Source: Bdellovibrio sp. (GTDB lineage: Bacteria > Bdellovibrionota > Bacteriovoracia > Bacteriovoracales > Bacteriovoracaceae). Taken from it: a stretch of 64,000 nt of DNA. The notes beneath the pieces were generated by a model. That model made no database searches. It was not told the DNA's origin and worked only from the letters and a program-made list of their open reading frames with translations. Shown piece after piece: positions 42,717-51,540 of this stretch (the stretch's first letter is position 1; each line of letters begins with the position of its first letter). The stretch covers positions 90,455-154,454 of the forward strand of contig JACPIU010000017.1 of assembly GCA_016187935.1 (NCBI GenBank). Reading direction: 5' to 3'. Both the position numbers and the translations under genes were made by a program.

Positions 42717-42917
42717 ATGGATAGGGATCTAAAGAAAAAAAAGAAACGTCAAGAAAAGCAGGAAAAAAATCGTCAAAAGCAACTAATTGAAGCTAAGCAG
42801 GCCCCACTTATCAAAAAAGAAAAACGTCAATTAGGGCGAATGCAAATCACCTTTATTTTTGTGATCATGGCCTTGGCCCTAGTTTTTGTTTTTTACCATA
42901 TGTCTCATCCTATTTAA
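42717..42917 (+). CDS. Small tail-anchored membrane protein
   Basis: 66 residues: a very basic, Lys/Gln-rich first 40 residues (MDRDLKKKKKRQEKQEKNRQ) then a single helix (ITFIFVIMALALVFVFYHM) near the C-terminus. It would be anchored with its charged head in the cytoplasm. Same strand, 34 bases after the previous gene and 21 before rapA. Confidence 0.6.
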   Translation: MDRDLKKKKKRQEKQEKNRQKQLIEAKQAPLIKKEKRQLGRMQITFIFVIMALALVFVFYHMSHPI

Positions 42918-42938
42918 CCGCTTGTTCAGGATTGAATT

Positions 42939-45755
42939 ATGACAGCTTCTTCCGGTCCTTATGCCGTTGGGCAACGTTATATCAGTGAGTCGGAACCAGA
43001 ACTGGGTCTTGGACTCGTAACTCTGATTGATAATAAGTTAATCGACCTTTTTTTTCCGGATTCACAGAGTTCCCGAAGATACGGCATGTCCACCGCCCCC
43101 CTGCGACGAATTAAATTTGATAAGGGCACCGAGATTACCTTAGCGAACGGCGAAAAATTGGCGATTGATTCAGTGGTGGAAACAGCAGGAGTTCTTCAAT
43201 ATATTTCAGGAGAACGCAGTATTCCAGAAGCGGAAATTGTGAGTTCGAGTAATATGAATCGACCCGAAGAACGCTTTTTGATCGGAAAATTTGATACCAA
43301 TTCTTTTTATAACCTGCGTTTTGAAGTGTTGCAAAACAAGCGCTGTATCACTCATTCCCCGGTCCGAGGTTTTTTAGGTGGCCGGGTGGCGCGCATTCCT
43401 CATCAGCTTTATATCGCAGATCAGGCCATGCAAATTCCTCATCCACGCATTCTTCTTGCCGATGAGGTCGGCTTAGGAAAAACCATCGAGGCCGGCTTAA
43501 TCATCCATAAACTTCTGATTACCGAAAGGGCCGAGCGAGTTTTGATTGTTGTTCCTGATTCTTTGGCGTACCAGTGGTTCGTCGAAATGTTTCGCAAGTT
43601 CAGGTTGAGCTTCACGGTTCTCAATCAAGAGACATATTTGGAGAAGGACACCCAACCGTTTAAGGATACCAATCTGATCATTACAGGGCTGGGATTCTTA
43701 AAAGGTGCAGAGCTGGCGCGACGAATGGTTTTGGAGGCCAATTGGGATGTGCTCGTGGTGGATGAGGCCCATCAATTGAAATGGAGTTCAGCCGCTCCCA
43801 GTCTTGAATACAATATTATTGAACAACTGGCAAAAAATACACCCAGTGTTCTGCTACTGACCGCGACACCGGAACAACTCGGCGGTGAAGGACACTTTGC
43901 ACGCTTGCGCTTATTAGACCCGCAACGCTTTCATAATTTGGATCAGTATCATGAAGAGTCTCGACAATTTGCAAAAGTCGGAGAGGCCTTAAAGCACGCC
44001 CAATTGGTGTTAAGCGGAAGCAAAGATTTATTTTTATCACCGGCCGACAAAGATTATTTAAACCAGTTGCACGGCAGTCCCATCGAATATTCCGACCAAG
44101 AACGGGTGCATAGTGCTATCAAACAAATCATTGATCGCCACGGAACCGGACGAATTTATTTTCGCAATTCCAGAGTTAAAATGGCGCATGAGTTCAATTT
44201 TTTCCCTAAACGATTTGTGCACGCTTATCCATTGGAATTTTTGAAGATCACGCCGACAGGGGAAGAGATCGAAGATTATGCGGACGATCAGCATCTCGGT
44301 CCGGCATTTAAGGCCAGACTTTTGTGGCTGATTGAATTTTTACAGCAAAACAAGAGTGAGAAAATCCTCCTGATTTGTCATTCTAAAGAGAGAGTCCTTG
44401 CCCTCGATAAAAAGTTGAGAGACTCTACCACCGGTCTTAATTGGGGAATGTTTCATTCTGATCTATCCTTGCTGGCCCGTGATCGTCAAGCCGCCTATTT
44501 TGCTGAACCGGACGGGGCCCGTATTCTCCTATGTACTGAAATCGGGAGCGAAGGACGAAATTTTGCTTTTTGCCAACATCTGATTCTTTTTGATCTGCCT
44601 AAAAATCCTGACCTCTTAGAACAACGAATCGGACGACTCGATCGGATTGGACAAAAGAAGGATATTCACATTCATGTCCCTTATATTGCCGCTACATGGG
44701 AGGAAATTTTTTTTCGATGGTATGATGAAGGCCTCGCGGCCTTTTCGCATTATGCTCGCGCCGGTCGGCAGGTCTTCGAGAGAATGAAAGAAGAACTCAT
44801 GGTGGGCTTTGACCATCCCAAAAGATATACCAGTGAAAGTTCTCCCGAGATGCGAGGTCTCATTAATAAGACATTGGAAGTAAAACATGAGGTCGAGTCA
44901 GTTCTGGATATGGGACGGGATTATTTGGTGGAACAAAATAGTTTTGATCATCATGCCGCCGCCAAGTTGGTGAGTCTGGTCCAGGGCGAAGAGGGAGGGG
45001 ATGAGTTAAAAGATTTCATGGAAAAAGTTTTTGATCATCTTGGTGTTGATATTGAGGATCTTAATCAAAATTCTTTCTATATAAAACCCGGCGATAATAT
45101 GTTTATTCCCTATTTCCCTTGTCTCCCCCCCGATGGTGTAACTGTGACATATTCCCGTGAGAGGGCCCTGGAGCGGGAAGATTATGAGTTTCTTACTTGG
45201 GATCATCCCATGGTGACAGGAATCATTGAAGTATTGTTGGGAAACAATTTTGGGAGCGTGGCCTTGGCGTCCCGTGCAAAACAGGGCCATATGGCCAAAG
45301 GATATTTTGAAGGGGTTTTTGTATTGGATGCCATTGCACCCAAGAATATCGAGGTTGAACGTTTTCTTCCTCCCACTCCCATTCGAATTCTTATCAATAT
45401 GGAGGGAGAGAATTTGTCACAGAAATGGCCGAAAGAAGTTATTGATCAAAAAATTAGCGAAAGTGATAGCGAGCAGAAAAAAACGGCACCCAAAATAGGC
45501 AAGGAAAAATTATATCATTGGACCAGCAAAGCACATGCACATGCTTTGGTTGTATCAATGACTGCTCGGCAAGAGTCCAAAGAGAAGGCCGCGCGTGAAA
45601 TAAATTCCGAACTTGAGAGGCTGCAATCTCTCGGCAAAGATGATCCGAATATCATTGGCGGCAAGAGAGAGTGGATGCAGAAGCAACTAGTGGAATTGCA
45701 AAAGAGTATAGATGAAGCGACATTGCGCTTGGATTCTTTTCGTGTCATTTTATAG
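42939..45755 (+). CDS. rapA: RNA polymerase-associated helicase-like protein RapA
   Basis: 938 residues, near the 968 of E. coli RapA. The SWI/SNF ATPase binds RNA polymerase and promotes its recycling. The N-terminal Tudor-like module begins GQRYISESEPELGLGLV. ATPase motifs: LADEVGLGKTIEAGLI (near residue 174), VVDEAHQLKW (near 274), LLTATPEQLGGEGHFARL, and the helicase C motif EQRIGRLDRIGQKKDI (near 560). RapA-specific C-terminal regions are present (FDHPKRYTSESSPEM...). Last gene of the ParA-like operon. Confidence 0.95.
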   Translation: MTASSGPYAVGQRYISESEPELGLGLVTLIDNKLIDLFFPDSQSSRRYGMSTAPLRRIKFDKGTEITLANGEKLAIDSVVETAGVLQYISGERSIPEAEIVSSSNMNRPEERFLIGKFDTNSFYNLRFEVLQNKRCITHSPVRGFLGGRVARIPHQLYIADQAMQIPHPRILLADEVGLGKTIEAGLIIHKLLITERAERVLIVVPDSLAYQWFVEMFRKFRLSFTVLNQETYLEKDTQPFKDTNLIITGLGFLKGAELARRMVLEANWDVLVVDEAHQLKWSSAAPSLEYNIIEQLAKNTPSVLLLTATPEQLGGEGHFARLRLLDPQRFHNLDQYHEESRQFAKVGEALKHAQLVLSGSKDLFLSPADKDYLNQLHGSPIEYSDQERVHSAIKQIIDRHGTGRIYFRNSRVKMAHEFNFFPKRFVHAYPLEFLKITPTGEEIEDYADDQHLGPAFKARLLWLIEFLQQNKSEKILLICHSKERVLALDKKLRDSTTGLNWGMFHSDLSLLARDRQAAYFAEPDGARILLCTEIGSEGRNFAFCQHLILFDLPKNPDLLEQRIGRLDRIGQKKDIHIHVPYIAATWEEIFFRWYDEGLAAFSHYARAGRQVFERMKEELMVGFDHPKRYTSESSPEMRGLINKTLEVKHEVESVLDMGRDYLVEQNSFDHHAAAKLVSLVQGEEGGDELKDFMEKVFDHLGVDIEDLNQNSFYIKPGDNMFIPYFPCLPPDGVTVTYSRERALEREDYEFLTWDHPMVTGIIEVLLGNNFGSVALASRAKQGHMAKGYFEGVFVLDAIAPKNIEVERFLPPTPIRILINMEGENLSQKWPKEVIDQKISESDSEQKKTAPKIGKEKLYHWTSKAHAHALVVSMTARQESKEKAAREINSELERLQSLGKDDPNIIGGKREWMQKQLVELQKSIDEATLRLDSFRVIL

Positions 45756-45763
45756 CACGATCT

Positions 45764-46705
45764 TTATTCTAACAATCCTTCATCATGCAGGACAGAGGTA
45801 AAGGCCTGGAGTAATTTCAGATCATAATTACCCATCTCTTCAATTTGCAATTCCTTTAGGGCCTGTCGCGCGTGGATTTTTTGAGTAAGAACGCGTTTGT
45901 CATAGTTATTACAAAGTGAAAGGATGCATTCACTAAGGGTGAGTTTTTTTACTTTGAGCGGGCCGGTGCCGGCATGGTTCTCTTCGTGGTGTCGGACCAT
46001 CTCAATGATATCTGGTGTCACGTAGGGTTTATTGGCCAACATCGCGACGGCGTCTGTCACATGCATTTTATAGATTCGATGATCATCTAGGGTAAAATGT
46101 TTTTTCGGTTTTAGAAAAAGCGCCTTATCTTGCTGTGATAATTTTGTTAATCCAATATCGTGCAGAAGCGCCGCCGTTCCAAGAGGATCGAGCAGGGCAT
46201 TTTCTAGTCCCTGCTTGCGGCCTAATTTGGTACAGAGTGCACAGACATTGAGGCTATGTCGAATGACATCAGTCATTGCATCACTGTGTTTGCCATAAAT
46301 TTTTTTTAAGGTGTTGGGATTTTGTTCGATCACTTCACGCAAGCTTTTTGCCGCCTTCTGGGTAATGTTGTAAGCAGCGGGGGAAGCTTTTTCACTTTGC
46401 ATGGCCTCAATTCCTGTCGCAGCAGCTCCCTCAGTCAATTGCACCTTGGTTTCTGTCTGAATTTGGCTGTTTTTAATCGCATCGTTGAGAATATCTTCGA
46501 GAAAGGCCTGGTAATTGGCCTCATGCTCCCGGAGGAGATAAAAACGTGCAATTTGCTGTAATGCCAATTTAGTTAGTTTGGCAGAAGGGATGGCGGTGCC
46601 AGCTTCGGCATAAGCTAGATACTGTCCTTTAAAATGAATATATAAATCAAAGGGAATTTTTTTATTTGGCACAATCGTGGCAATTTGAAGTGGTATAAAT
46701 TCCAT
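45764..46705 (-). CDS. HD-GYP-like protein with degenerate signature
   Basis: 313 residues from ATG 46705, seven bases after AGGAG. The second half is an HD domain: ALLHDIGLTKLS near residue 186 and VRHHEENHAGTGPLK near 240. The first half is a DUF3391-like helical region (IPFDLYIHFKGQYLAYAEAG). In active HD-GYP c-di-GMP phosphodiesterases the second motif is HHExxDGxGYP; here HHE remains but the rest is altered, so catalysis or specificity is uncertain. It converges on rapA with an 8-bp gap. Confidence 0.8.
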   Translation of the reverse strand: MEFIPLQIATIVPNKKIPFDLYIHFKGQYLAYAEAGTAIPSAKLTKLALQQIARFYLLREHEANYQAFLEDILNDAIKNSQIQTETKVQLTEGAAATGIEAMQSEKASPAAYNITQKAAKSLREVIEQNPNTLKKIYGKHSDAMTDVIRHSLNVCALCTKLGRKQGLENALLDPLGTAALLHDIGLTKLSQQDKALFLKPKKHFTLDDHRIYKMHVTDAVAMLANKPYVTPDIIEMVRHHEENHAGTGPLKVKKLTLSECILSLCNNYDKRVLTQKIHARQALKELQIEEMGNYDLKLLQAFTSVLHDEGLLE

Positions 46706-46872
46706 TTTGTCTCCTGACAAAATTAACAGCTATAGGGTACTTGGTTATCCTGCCCGATCAATCAGATTATTTTTCTGCGAAAAATTGTGCTTCCATTGTG
46801 TTATTTTAGATGAATATGGCCCGAATTCAAGATGAGAAGCCCCTTAAAAACAACGCAACAAGCTGTTTAACA

Positions 46873-46902
46873 TTGTCATGCAATTAAAAAACTGATTAAA
46901 AT
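46873..46902 (+). promoter_or_regulatory. Candidate sigma-70 promoter
   Basis: TTGTCA (46873-46878) and TAAAAT (46897-46902) are separated by 18 bases, 30 bases before the start of the DsbA-like gene. It could drive the four-gene run 46932-50172. Confidence 0.45.
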
Positions 46903-46931
46903 GCTTTTACTATTTTTTGAGTCAGCAATGC

Positions 46932-47615
46932 ATGAAAGCGCTTTATTTTTTCTTTGATTTTTTATCTCCTTATAGCTATTTGGCCTGGCAATGGCTCTAC
47001 CAAGAACATGAGTCGTTACAGCGAGCAGGAATGCATGTACATTTGCGTCCAGTCCCAATGGCAATAGTCATCAAAAAATTTGTTGATAAAGGTCCGGGTG
47101 AAATTCCCCCCAAACGTGACTTTCTTTTTAAAGTTGTTTTAAGCAGGGCGCAGGCGTTGAATATCCCTCTGGCATGCCCTCCCAAAATTCCTTTCGATAC
47201 TTACCCTGCATTACGTATTTTAGCTTCGTTAGGTGAACATTCAGAGCAAATGTCTTTCGGGCACAAAGTATTTTCTGCTATTTGGGGGCAGGGGCTATCT
47301 TTGACAGAGGATTTGTTATCACAAATTCTTACTTCTGTAGTCGTCCCAAGTCGGGTACATGCAGTGGAACAGCATTCCCAATCCCGTGAAATTTCTGCAT
47401 TGATAAAGAGCTTTATGAAGCAAACGCAGGAATTTGGAGTTTTTGGCGTTCCCAGCTTTGTCTTGGCCGAGAATGGGGGAACTGAGCTTTTTTGGGGGCA
47501 TGATTCAATTCCCTTACTCCAGTCTGCCATGGCGGGAGAGGCCTGGTATAATCAAATGGAGTATGTTAAATTTATGCGGGCCTTAGGTACCCCTGAGCAA
47601 CACGACAATCTCTGA
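46932..47615 (+). CDS. DsbA-like thioredoxin-fold protein, HCCA isomerase type
   Basis: 227 residues from ATG 46932. It opens with ALYFFFDFLSPYSYLAW, the signature of 2-hydroxychromene-2-carboxylate isomerase-like (DsbA-fold, kappa-class GST-like) proteins, where FDF-SPYS replaces the DsbA CxxC. The cis-Pro region GVFGVPSFVL and FWGHDSIPLL are typical. There is no signal peptide. Likely a glutathione-dependent isomerase or an oxidoreductase-like protein; substrate unknown. The frame extends a little upstream from a TTG at 46917. Confidence 0.82.
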   Translation: MKALYFFFDFLSPYSYLAWQWLYQEHESLQRAGMHVHLRPVPMAIVIKKFVDKGPGEIPPKRDFLFKVVLSRAQALNIPLACPPKIPFDTYPALRILASLGEHSEQMSFGHKVFSAIWGQGLSLTEDLLSQILTSVVVPSRVHAVEQHSQSREISALIKSFMKQTQEFGVFGVPSFVLAENGGTELFWGHDSIPLLQSAMAGEAWYNQMEYVKFMRALGTPEQHDNL

Positions 47616-47654
47616 TGGATGTCTGAAGTTTAAAGAATTTTGGAGGCAATAGAT

Positions 47655-48308
47655 ATGTTAACCATGCTTAGACCCTTGATTTTGAGCACTTTGTGCGTTC
47701 TCTTTTTGAGTAGCTGTAATGATAATCGGCCGACTTCAAGTCCAAAAGAGGGAAAGACCTCTCCTGATGCTACAACTCCTGCCGCAACACCAGCTTTGAA
47801 CAATCCAAATCCCGTTGTTGTTATTAAGACGAGCTTGGGTGAAATGGAAGTGGAACTCTTTAGTGGTTTGGCCCCTCTGACCGTCGCCAATTTTTTGCAA
47901 TATGTGGATGATAATTTCTATGATGGGACTATTTTTCATCGTGTGATGGACAATTTTATGATTCAAGGTGGGGGTATGACTCCAGATATGAAGGAGAAGG
48001 CCACACGTCCTGCGATTAAAAATGAAGCAGCCAACGCCGTTCTCAATACAAGAGGGACCATCGCCATGGCCCGGACTATGGACGTGGATTCTGCCACTTC
48101 ACAGTTTTTTATTAATGTTATCGATAACCCTTTTTTGAACCATACCGGAACATCCCCTCAAGAATTTGGCTATTGTGTCTTCGGGAAAGTGATTCAGGGG
48201 TTCGAGGTGATGGATAAAATTAAGGGAGTATCAACTCATTCAGTGGACATGCATCAAAATGTTCCAATTACGCCTGTGGTAATTCAATCGATAAAAAGAA
48301 AGAGATAA
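47655..48308 (+). CDS. Cyclophilin-type peptidyl-prolyl isomerase lipoprotein
   Basis: 217 residues from ATG 47655, eight bases after GGAGG; lipobox FLSSC. After a Pro/Thr linker the cyclophilin core shows TIFHRVMDNFMIQGGGM, NTRGTIAMARTMDVDSATSQFFIN and EFGYCVFGKVIQGFEVMDKI, with the active-site Arg in FHRV and QGGG region. It catalyses prolyl cis-trans isomerisation, here on the membrane-facing periplasm. Eleven bases before slyD, so co-transcribed. Confidence 0.93.
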   Translation: MLTMLRPLILSTLCVLFLSSCNDNRPTSSPKEGKTSPDATTPAATPALNNPNPVVVIKTSLGEMEVELFSGLAPLTVANFLQYVDDNFYDGTIFHRVMDNFMIQGGGMTPDMKEKATRPAIKNEAANAVLNTRGTIAMARTMDVDSATSQFFINVIDNPFLNHTGTSPQEFGYCVFGKVIQGFEVMDKIKGVSTHSVDMHQNVPITPVVIQSIKRKR

Positions 48309-48318
48309 GGCAAAATCA

Positions 48319-48783
48319 ATGAAGAAGGGTCAAGTTGTCCGATGTCATTTCGAACTCTGTGATGCCAATGGCGTGATTCTCGATAACGCTGAACGCTCGG
48401 GCGCTTTTTCGTTTGTGTATGGAGCAAATCAAATTCTTCCTGTATTGGAAAATTATTTTGCTGATAAGGAAGAAGGCGATAAGTTTTACGTCAATATTAC
48501 GGAAGAAGAAGTCTTTGGACCCTATAGAGAGAAACTTAAAAAATTTTTTCCTCAAGATGAAATTGAAAATTTTGAAGCGCTTAAAATAGGCGATGTCTTT
48601 GAATTGGAAATGGCCAAAGGTAATGTGGTTGCGACGGTAGTTGAAAAAACACATGAGGGAGTTGTCTTAGATGCCAATCATCCGTTGGCGGGAAAGCGCT
48701 TGCAACTGTTTGTGTCGATCATTGAAGTTCGTGAATTGGAAGAAGGTGAGGATTGGCCATCGCCGCTTAAATTTAAAAGGTGA
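48319..48783 (+). CDS. slyD: FKBP-type peptidyl-prolyl isomerase SlyD-like
   Basis: 154 residues. Begins KKGQVVRCHFELCDANGVILDNA and GAFSFVYGANQILPVLENYF, then the inserted chaperone flap (ITEEEVFGPYREKLKKFF) and the return NHPLAGKRLQLFVSIIEVREL. This is the SlyD FKBP plus IF-domain layout. The His-rich metal-binding tail of E. coli SlyD is absent. Cytoplasmic folding helper; part of the folding gene run. Confidence 0.9.
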   Translation: MKKGQVVRCHFELCDANGVILDNAERSGAFSFVYGANQILPVLENYFADKEEGDKFYVNITEEEVFGPYREKLKKFFPQDEIENFEALKIGDVFELEMAKGNVVATVVEKTHEGVVLDANHPLAGKRLQLFVSIIEVRELEEGEDWPSPLKFKR

Positions 48784-48801
48784 AATTGCAAGGGGAAAGT
48801 G

Positions 48802-50172
48802 ATGTATTTTAATAAAAGATTATCGGCCCTGATTGTATTCTTTACATTTTATTCTTATCTTGCGTTGAGTGCGGGGTCCAGTGTATCTGGCGAACAAGTA
48901 ACCAGGGATTACTTCATGGCCTATACCGATTTCAAAAAGATGATTCAATGGGATTTAATTTCTCCTGCTAATTTTATTAAAAACTTGCCTACGGGAATGG
49001 GGCCTATCTGGACGAAAGAAGATCAGCGCGCATGGATTGATGCCTTATGGGATTTGATTGAAGAGGAAGGCCCACAAAATAAATATATTGCCTATCTAGA
49101 CCATCCCATGCCGGGAGTTTTACCTGAAATTAAATTGCGCTATTTCTACCTGCTACATCAATATGTGGATCAAAGTTATATCGATACTGATTATCTGCAT
49201 TCGCTTGAAGTGCGTTTGAACCAGTACAAGGGCAAAAAAGCTTTAGATGGCATGAACGCAAAAATAAATTTAGAAGAGATTTATTTATTTTACGGCCTAT
49301 TTGAAAAAGAAAAACATCCGGCCATAGGAAATCAATATATTAAACTTATGAGAACCTTCCCCCAGGTTTACAATGAGTATAAGTTTTCCACTGCAAAACC
49401 GATTCTTTCTCATGAGGAAGTTCGTGCGGTTTTTGATTTCAATCCCGATCTCAGCACATACCAGCAAGGGCAATATGTGGATGCCGTGCGTGTCTACGTA
49501 TTTTGTCGCCCCAATCGAGACTATCCCTGCCGCTTGTTAATCAAGCAACCCAATGGCGAATTACACCGCAACAGCGATGGCTCTATTTGGAGTGGGCCGG
49601 CCCTGGCTGCCTCCTCAAAGGGCTTGCCTGCTGTTCAACGGAATGGGCAAACCCCGATGGGAGTGCAGAGCATGGACTCAGTTATGCCTGAAGCCAACTT
49701 CCCCGATTCATTTGGGAAATATCGCCGGGTCATTTTAAATTGGATTCCCAATGAAACCAATTTTATGTGGCCCAAGTCAAAAAAATTGCCACGGCCGGAA
49801 CCAGCGGTACAGCAATTATTACCACCGAGTTCCCATGCTTCAAACTGGTGGCGGCAAGCCACTTTGGCAAGAGATGTGGGGAGAGTTGATCTTAGGATTC
49901 ATGGCACTGGACGGCCTTCGGTTGATTCTTCACTTCCATGGTTTCCATTTCGCAAGACTTCGGGGTGTATTGCCCAGAGAGAAGCTGTCGTTAATGGAGA
50001 AGAGTATCATGATCAGAGAGTTCTTCTTGATACTCTCATGAACGCCATGGGCCTGAATGTGAATTTTGAAAATGAAACTCAAATTAAAGGTCTGTTATAT
50101 CTGATGGAAGTCGAAGGAGAGGGACCTTTGTCTTTGCAGCATTTGGAGACCGTTCTGGGGATTCAGTTTTAA
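48802..50172 (+). CDS. Exported L,D-transpeptidase (YkuD)-like protein
   Basis: 456 residues from ATG 48802, six bases after AGGGG. The signal peptide ends LALSA|G. The catalytic-type domain is C-terminal: GQTPMGVQSM resembles the conserved TP-G stretch, LRIHGTGRP (near residue 366) provides the His, and FRKTSGCIAQRE (near 388) the active-site Cys in an SGC context, where the family usually has SHGC. The N-terminal 200 residues are helical and unassigned. It would form or exchange 3-3 crosslinks or anchor proteins to peptidoglycan. Assignment rests on motif order. Confidence 0.72.
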   Translation: MYFNKRLSALIVFFTFYSYLALSAGSSVSGEQVTRDYFMAYTDFKKMIQWDLISPANFIKNLPTGMGPIWTKEDQRAWIDALWDLIEEEGPQNKYIAYLDHPMPGVLPEIKLRYFYLLHQYVDQSYIDTDYLHSLEVRLNQYKGKKALDGMNAKINLEEIYLFYGLFEKEKHPAIGNQYIKLMRTFPQVYNEYKFSTAKPILSHEEVRAVFDFNPDLSTYQQGQYVDAVRVYVFCRPNRDYPCRLLIKQPNGELHRNSDGSIWSGPALAASSKGLPAVQRNGQTPMGVQSMDSVMPEANFPDSFGKYRRVILNWIPNETNFMWPKSKKLPRPEPAVQQLLPPSSHASNWWRQATLARDVGRVDLRIHGTGRPSVDSSLPWFPFRKTSGCIAQREAVVNGEEYHDQRVLLDTLMNAMGLNVNFENETQIKGLLYLMEVEGEGPLSLQHLETVLGIQF

Positions 50173-50597
50173 TAATTCCCAAAGGGATCAAATTCCCTGA
50201 CTGTTTGAAGTTGTCGCGCCATGTTTTCAAAATCTATCATGACCATTTCCCAGAAACTGATATTTTCATAATGGGTGAAAGTTTGCTTGAAGATGGGATC
50301 TTCCCATCGCTTACATACCCAGCCTAGATAGTGCATATAGCGCATGGATTTGAGAGATTGGCACCATGAGAGAGTTGAGCGAGGAAAGGGGCGGTAGTCT
50401 TCATAACCGGAAAGCAAGGCCTCTCGCCGCGTGATTTCTTCTTCACTGCCAACGTTGGTGAGCATCCAAATATCTTGGGCCAAGGGTCCTACCATCATAT
50501 CGTCAAAGTCGGTAATAAAAGGTCGTCCCTCATTCCATAGAATGTTCCCATAATGAAGATCACCATGAATAGTTTGAAAGACGGGTGATTGATTCAA
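50169..50597 (-). pseudogene. srkA: 3' part of disrupted srkA-like kinase gene
   Basis: About 140 codons in a frame different from the 5' part. It contains the kinase catalytic loop and metal site, FQTIHGDLHYGNILW and FITDFDDMMVGPLAQDIWML, and the SrkA ending (SMRYMHYLGWVCKRWEDP). SrkA (YihE) is a stress-response Ser/Thr kinase of the APH fold. Only a TTG is available as start and no ribosome site precedes it. Roughly 30 residues expected between the two halves, compared with E. coli SrkA, are missing. It could be made only if the two halves are translated separately. Confidence 0.75.
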
Positions 50598-51099
50598 GCA
50601 AATCGCAGAGACCGTAGTTATCCACCGTAAGCCTGGGCCGAAAATGTGACTGAAAAGTTGCGCCTATTTCGTGTAATTGGGCGATTTTCAGCCCCAGTAT
50701 TTGCAGTTGTTCGTGGGTTGGTTCGTCGATCAGTTGCCCTCGGACTTTAGGATAAATGGCCCAATAGATTAGTTGATCTTGCATGCTGAATAGAGTGCTC
50801 TTATTTATCGAGACAGGAGTGATCACATCAAGCCCGCTTTGGGATAAGAGTAGTGAGAAGGCATGATCTTCTAAAATGGCTTCAGGACGCCAACGGCCAG
50901 GGCGATAGAATTTAACGACGATTGATTTTTCCCCGGTGGATAAAGGATCACTTAGCTCAACCTCAATGACTCTATTTTCTAAGGAATTCAGTGGCATGCA
51001 TCTCCCCGTCGGGCGTAATCCAACACGCTCGATTTCCCCCAGAAGACGGTCAGGTGTTAATTCGAAGAAAAATTGGGTGGTGTGACCAAGGACATCCAT
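50560..51099 (-). pseudogene. srkA: 5' part of disrupted srkA-like kinase gene
   Basis: 180 codons from ATG 51099. It matches the SrkA N-lobe: ELTPDRLLGEIERVGLRPTGR, PLNSLENRVIEVEL, IVVKFYRPGRWRPEAILEDHAF and IAQLHEIGATFQSHFRPRLTV. It then runs out of homology in DNYGLCDLLESITRLSNYSW and stops. The end lies over the 29-bp inverted repeat copy (50584-50612). The kinase N-lobe is intact but lacks the catalytic loop, so the gene product is probably inactive. An assembly error would also give this picture, though a simple indel would not explain the missing 30 residues. Confidence 0.75.
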
Positions 51100-51327
51100 A
51101 AGAGCTTGTAAAAGGGAGTATTGGTTTTGGCAATGGATAAAAAAGGTTGAAGCGGAACGGGCAAAAGGGAGTTGTTTTTTGGGGTCTTGTTCTTGGAAAG
51201 GGTCTTTTGTTCCGCTTCAACCAATTTTCTTGTAGGGTTGAATCCATCTTAATTTAACCCTTGGCGTTAAAATAGGGAAAAAAAATAGCTGAACCTCTGT
51301 CTCTGCGATTTGCTTGAATCAATCACC
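50584..51327. repeat. 29-bp exact inverted repeat pair at 50584-50612 and 51299-51327
   Basis: Position 50584-50612 (starting GGTGATTGATTCAAGCAAAT) is the exact reverse complement of 51299-51327. They enclose 686 bases holding the 5' half of the broken srkA and a second inverted-repeat element. Matching stops abruptly at both ends. One copy lies exactly where the srkA frame breaks. The other lies in noncoding DNA 97 bases from the tRNA-Leu 3' end. Confidence 0.9.
51145..51222. repeat. 78-bp element with 14-bp terminal inverted repeats
   Basis: GGTTGAAGCGGAAC (51145-51158) and GTTCCGCTTCAACC (51209-51222) are exact inverted copies around a 50-base T/G-rich core. There is no coding potential inside. 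The rest of the 51100-51540 gap holds only the repeat copy, the tRNA gene and otherwise AT-rich DNA. It may be a miniature inverted-repeat element or an RNA hairpin. Confidence 0.7.
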
Positions 51328-51423
51328 TTGAGTGTTTCTAACTGTTAGATTTTATGGGATAATTATCGACAGGATGTCTGGTTTGCCGACATGAAGAGGA
51401 GTCGTGTCAGCGATGTAAAAGGC

Positions 51424-51512
51424 TGGTGCCTAGGGCGAGAGTCGAACTCGCACGGCCTTATTCAGACCGAGGGATTTTAAATCCCTTGTGTCTACCTTTC
51501 CACCACCCAGGC
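51424..51512 (-). tRNA. tRNA-Leu (anticodon UAA)
   Basis: 89 bases including an encoded CCA end. The acceptor stem is GCCTGGG paired with CCTAGGC, the anticodon stem AGGGA/TCCCT closes a TTTAAAA loop with anticodon TAA, and the T arm GCGAGTTCGACTCTCGC is canonical. The long variable arm fits class II tRNA-Leu. Confidence 0.95.
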
Positions 51513-51540
51513 AGTAAAGAGAAAATATGACAAGGTCCGT

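Noticed and set aside
51145..51222. Integron attC site
   Set aside because: The ends do not fit the RYYYAAC/GTTRRRY core sites (GTTGAAG fails at the last position), and there is no integrase or cassette array.
50584..51327. Functional phase-variable invertible switch
   Set aside because: Inversion would place a stop codon (TGA near 51290) just before the kinase 3' half without a start, and no recombinase gene is nearby, so neither orientation gives an intact kinase. Kept only as a possibility.
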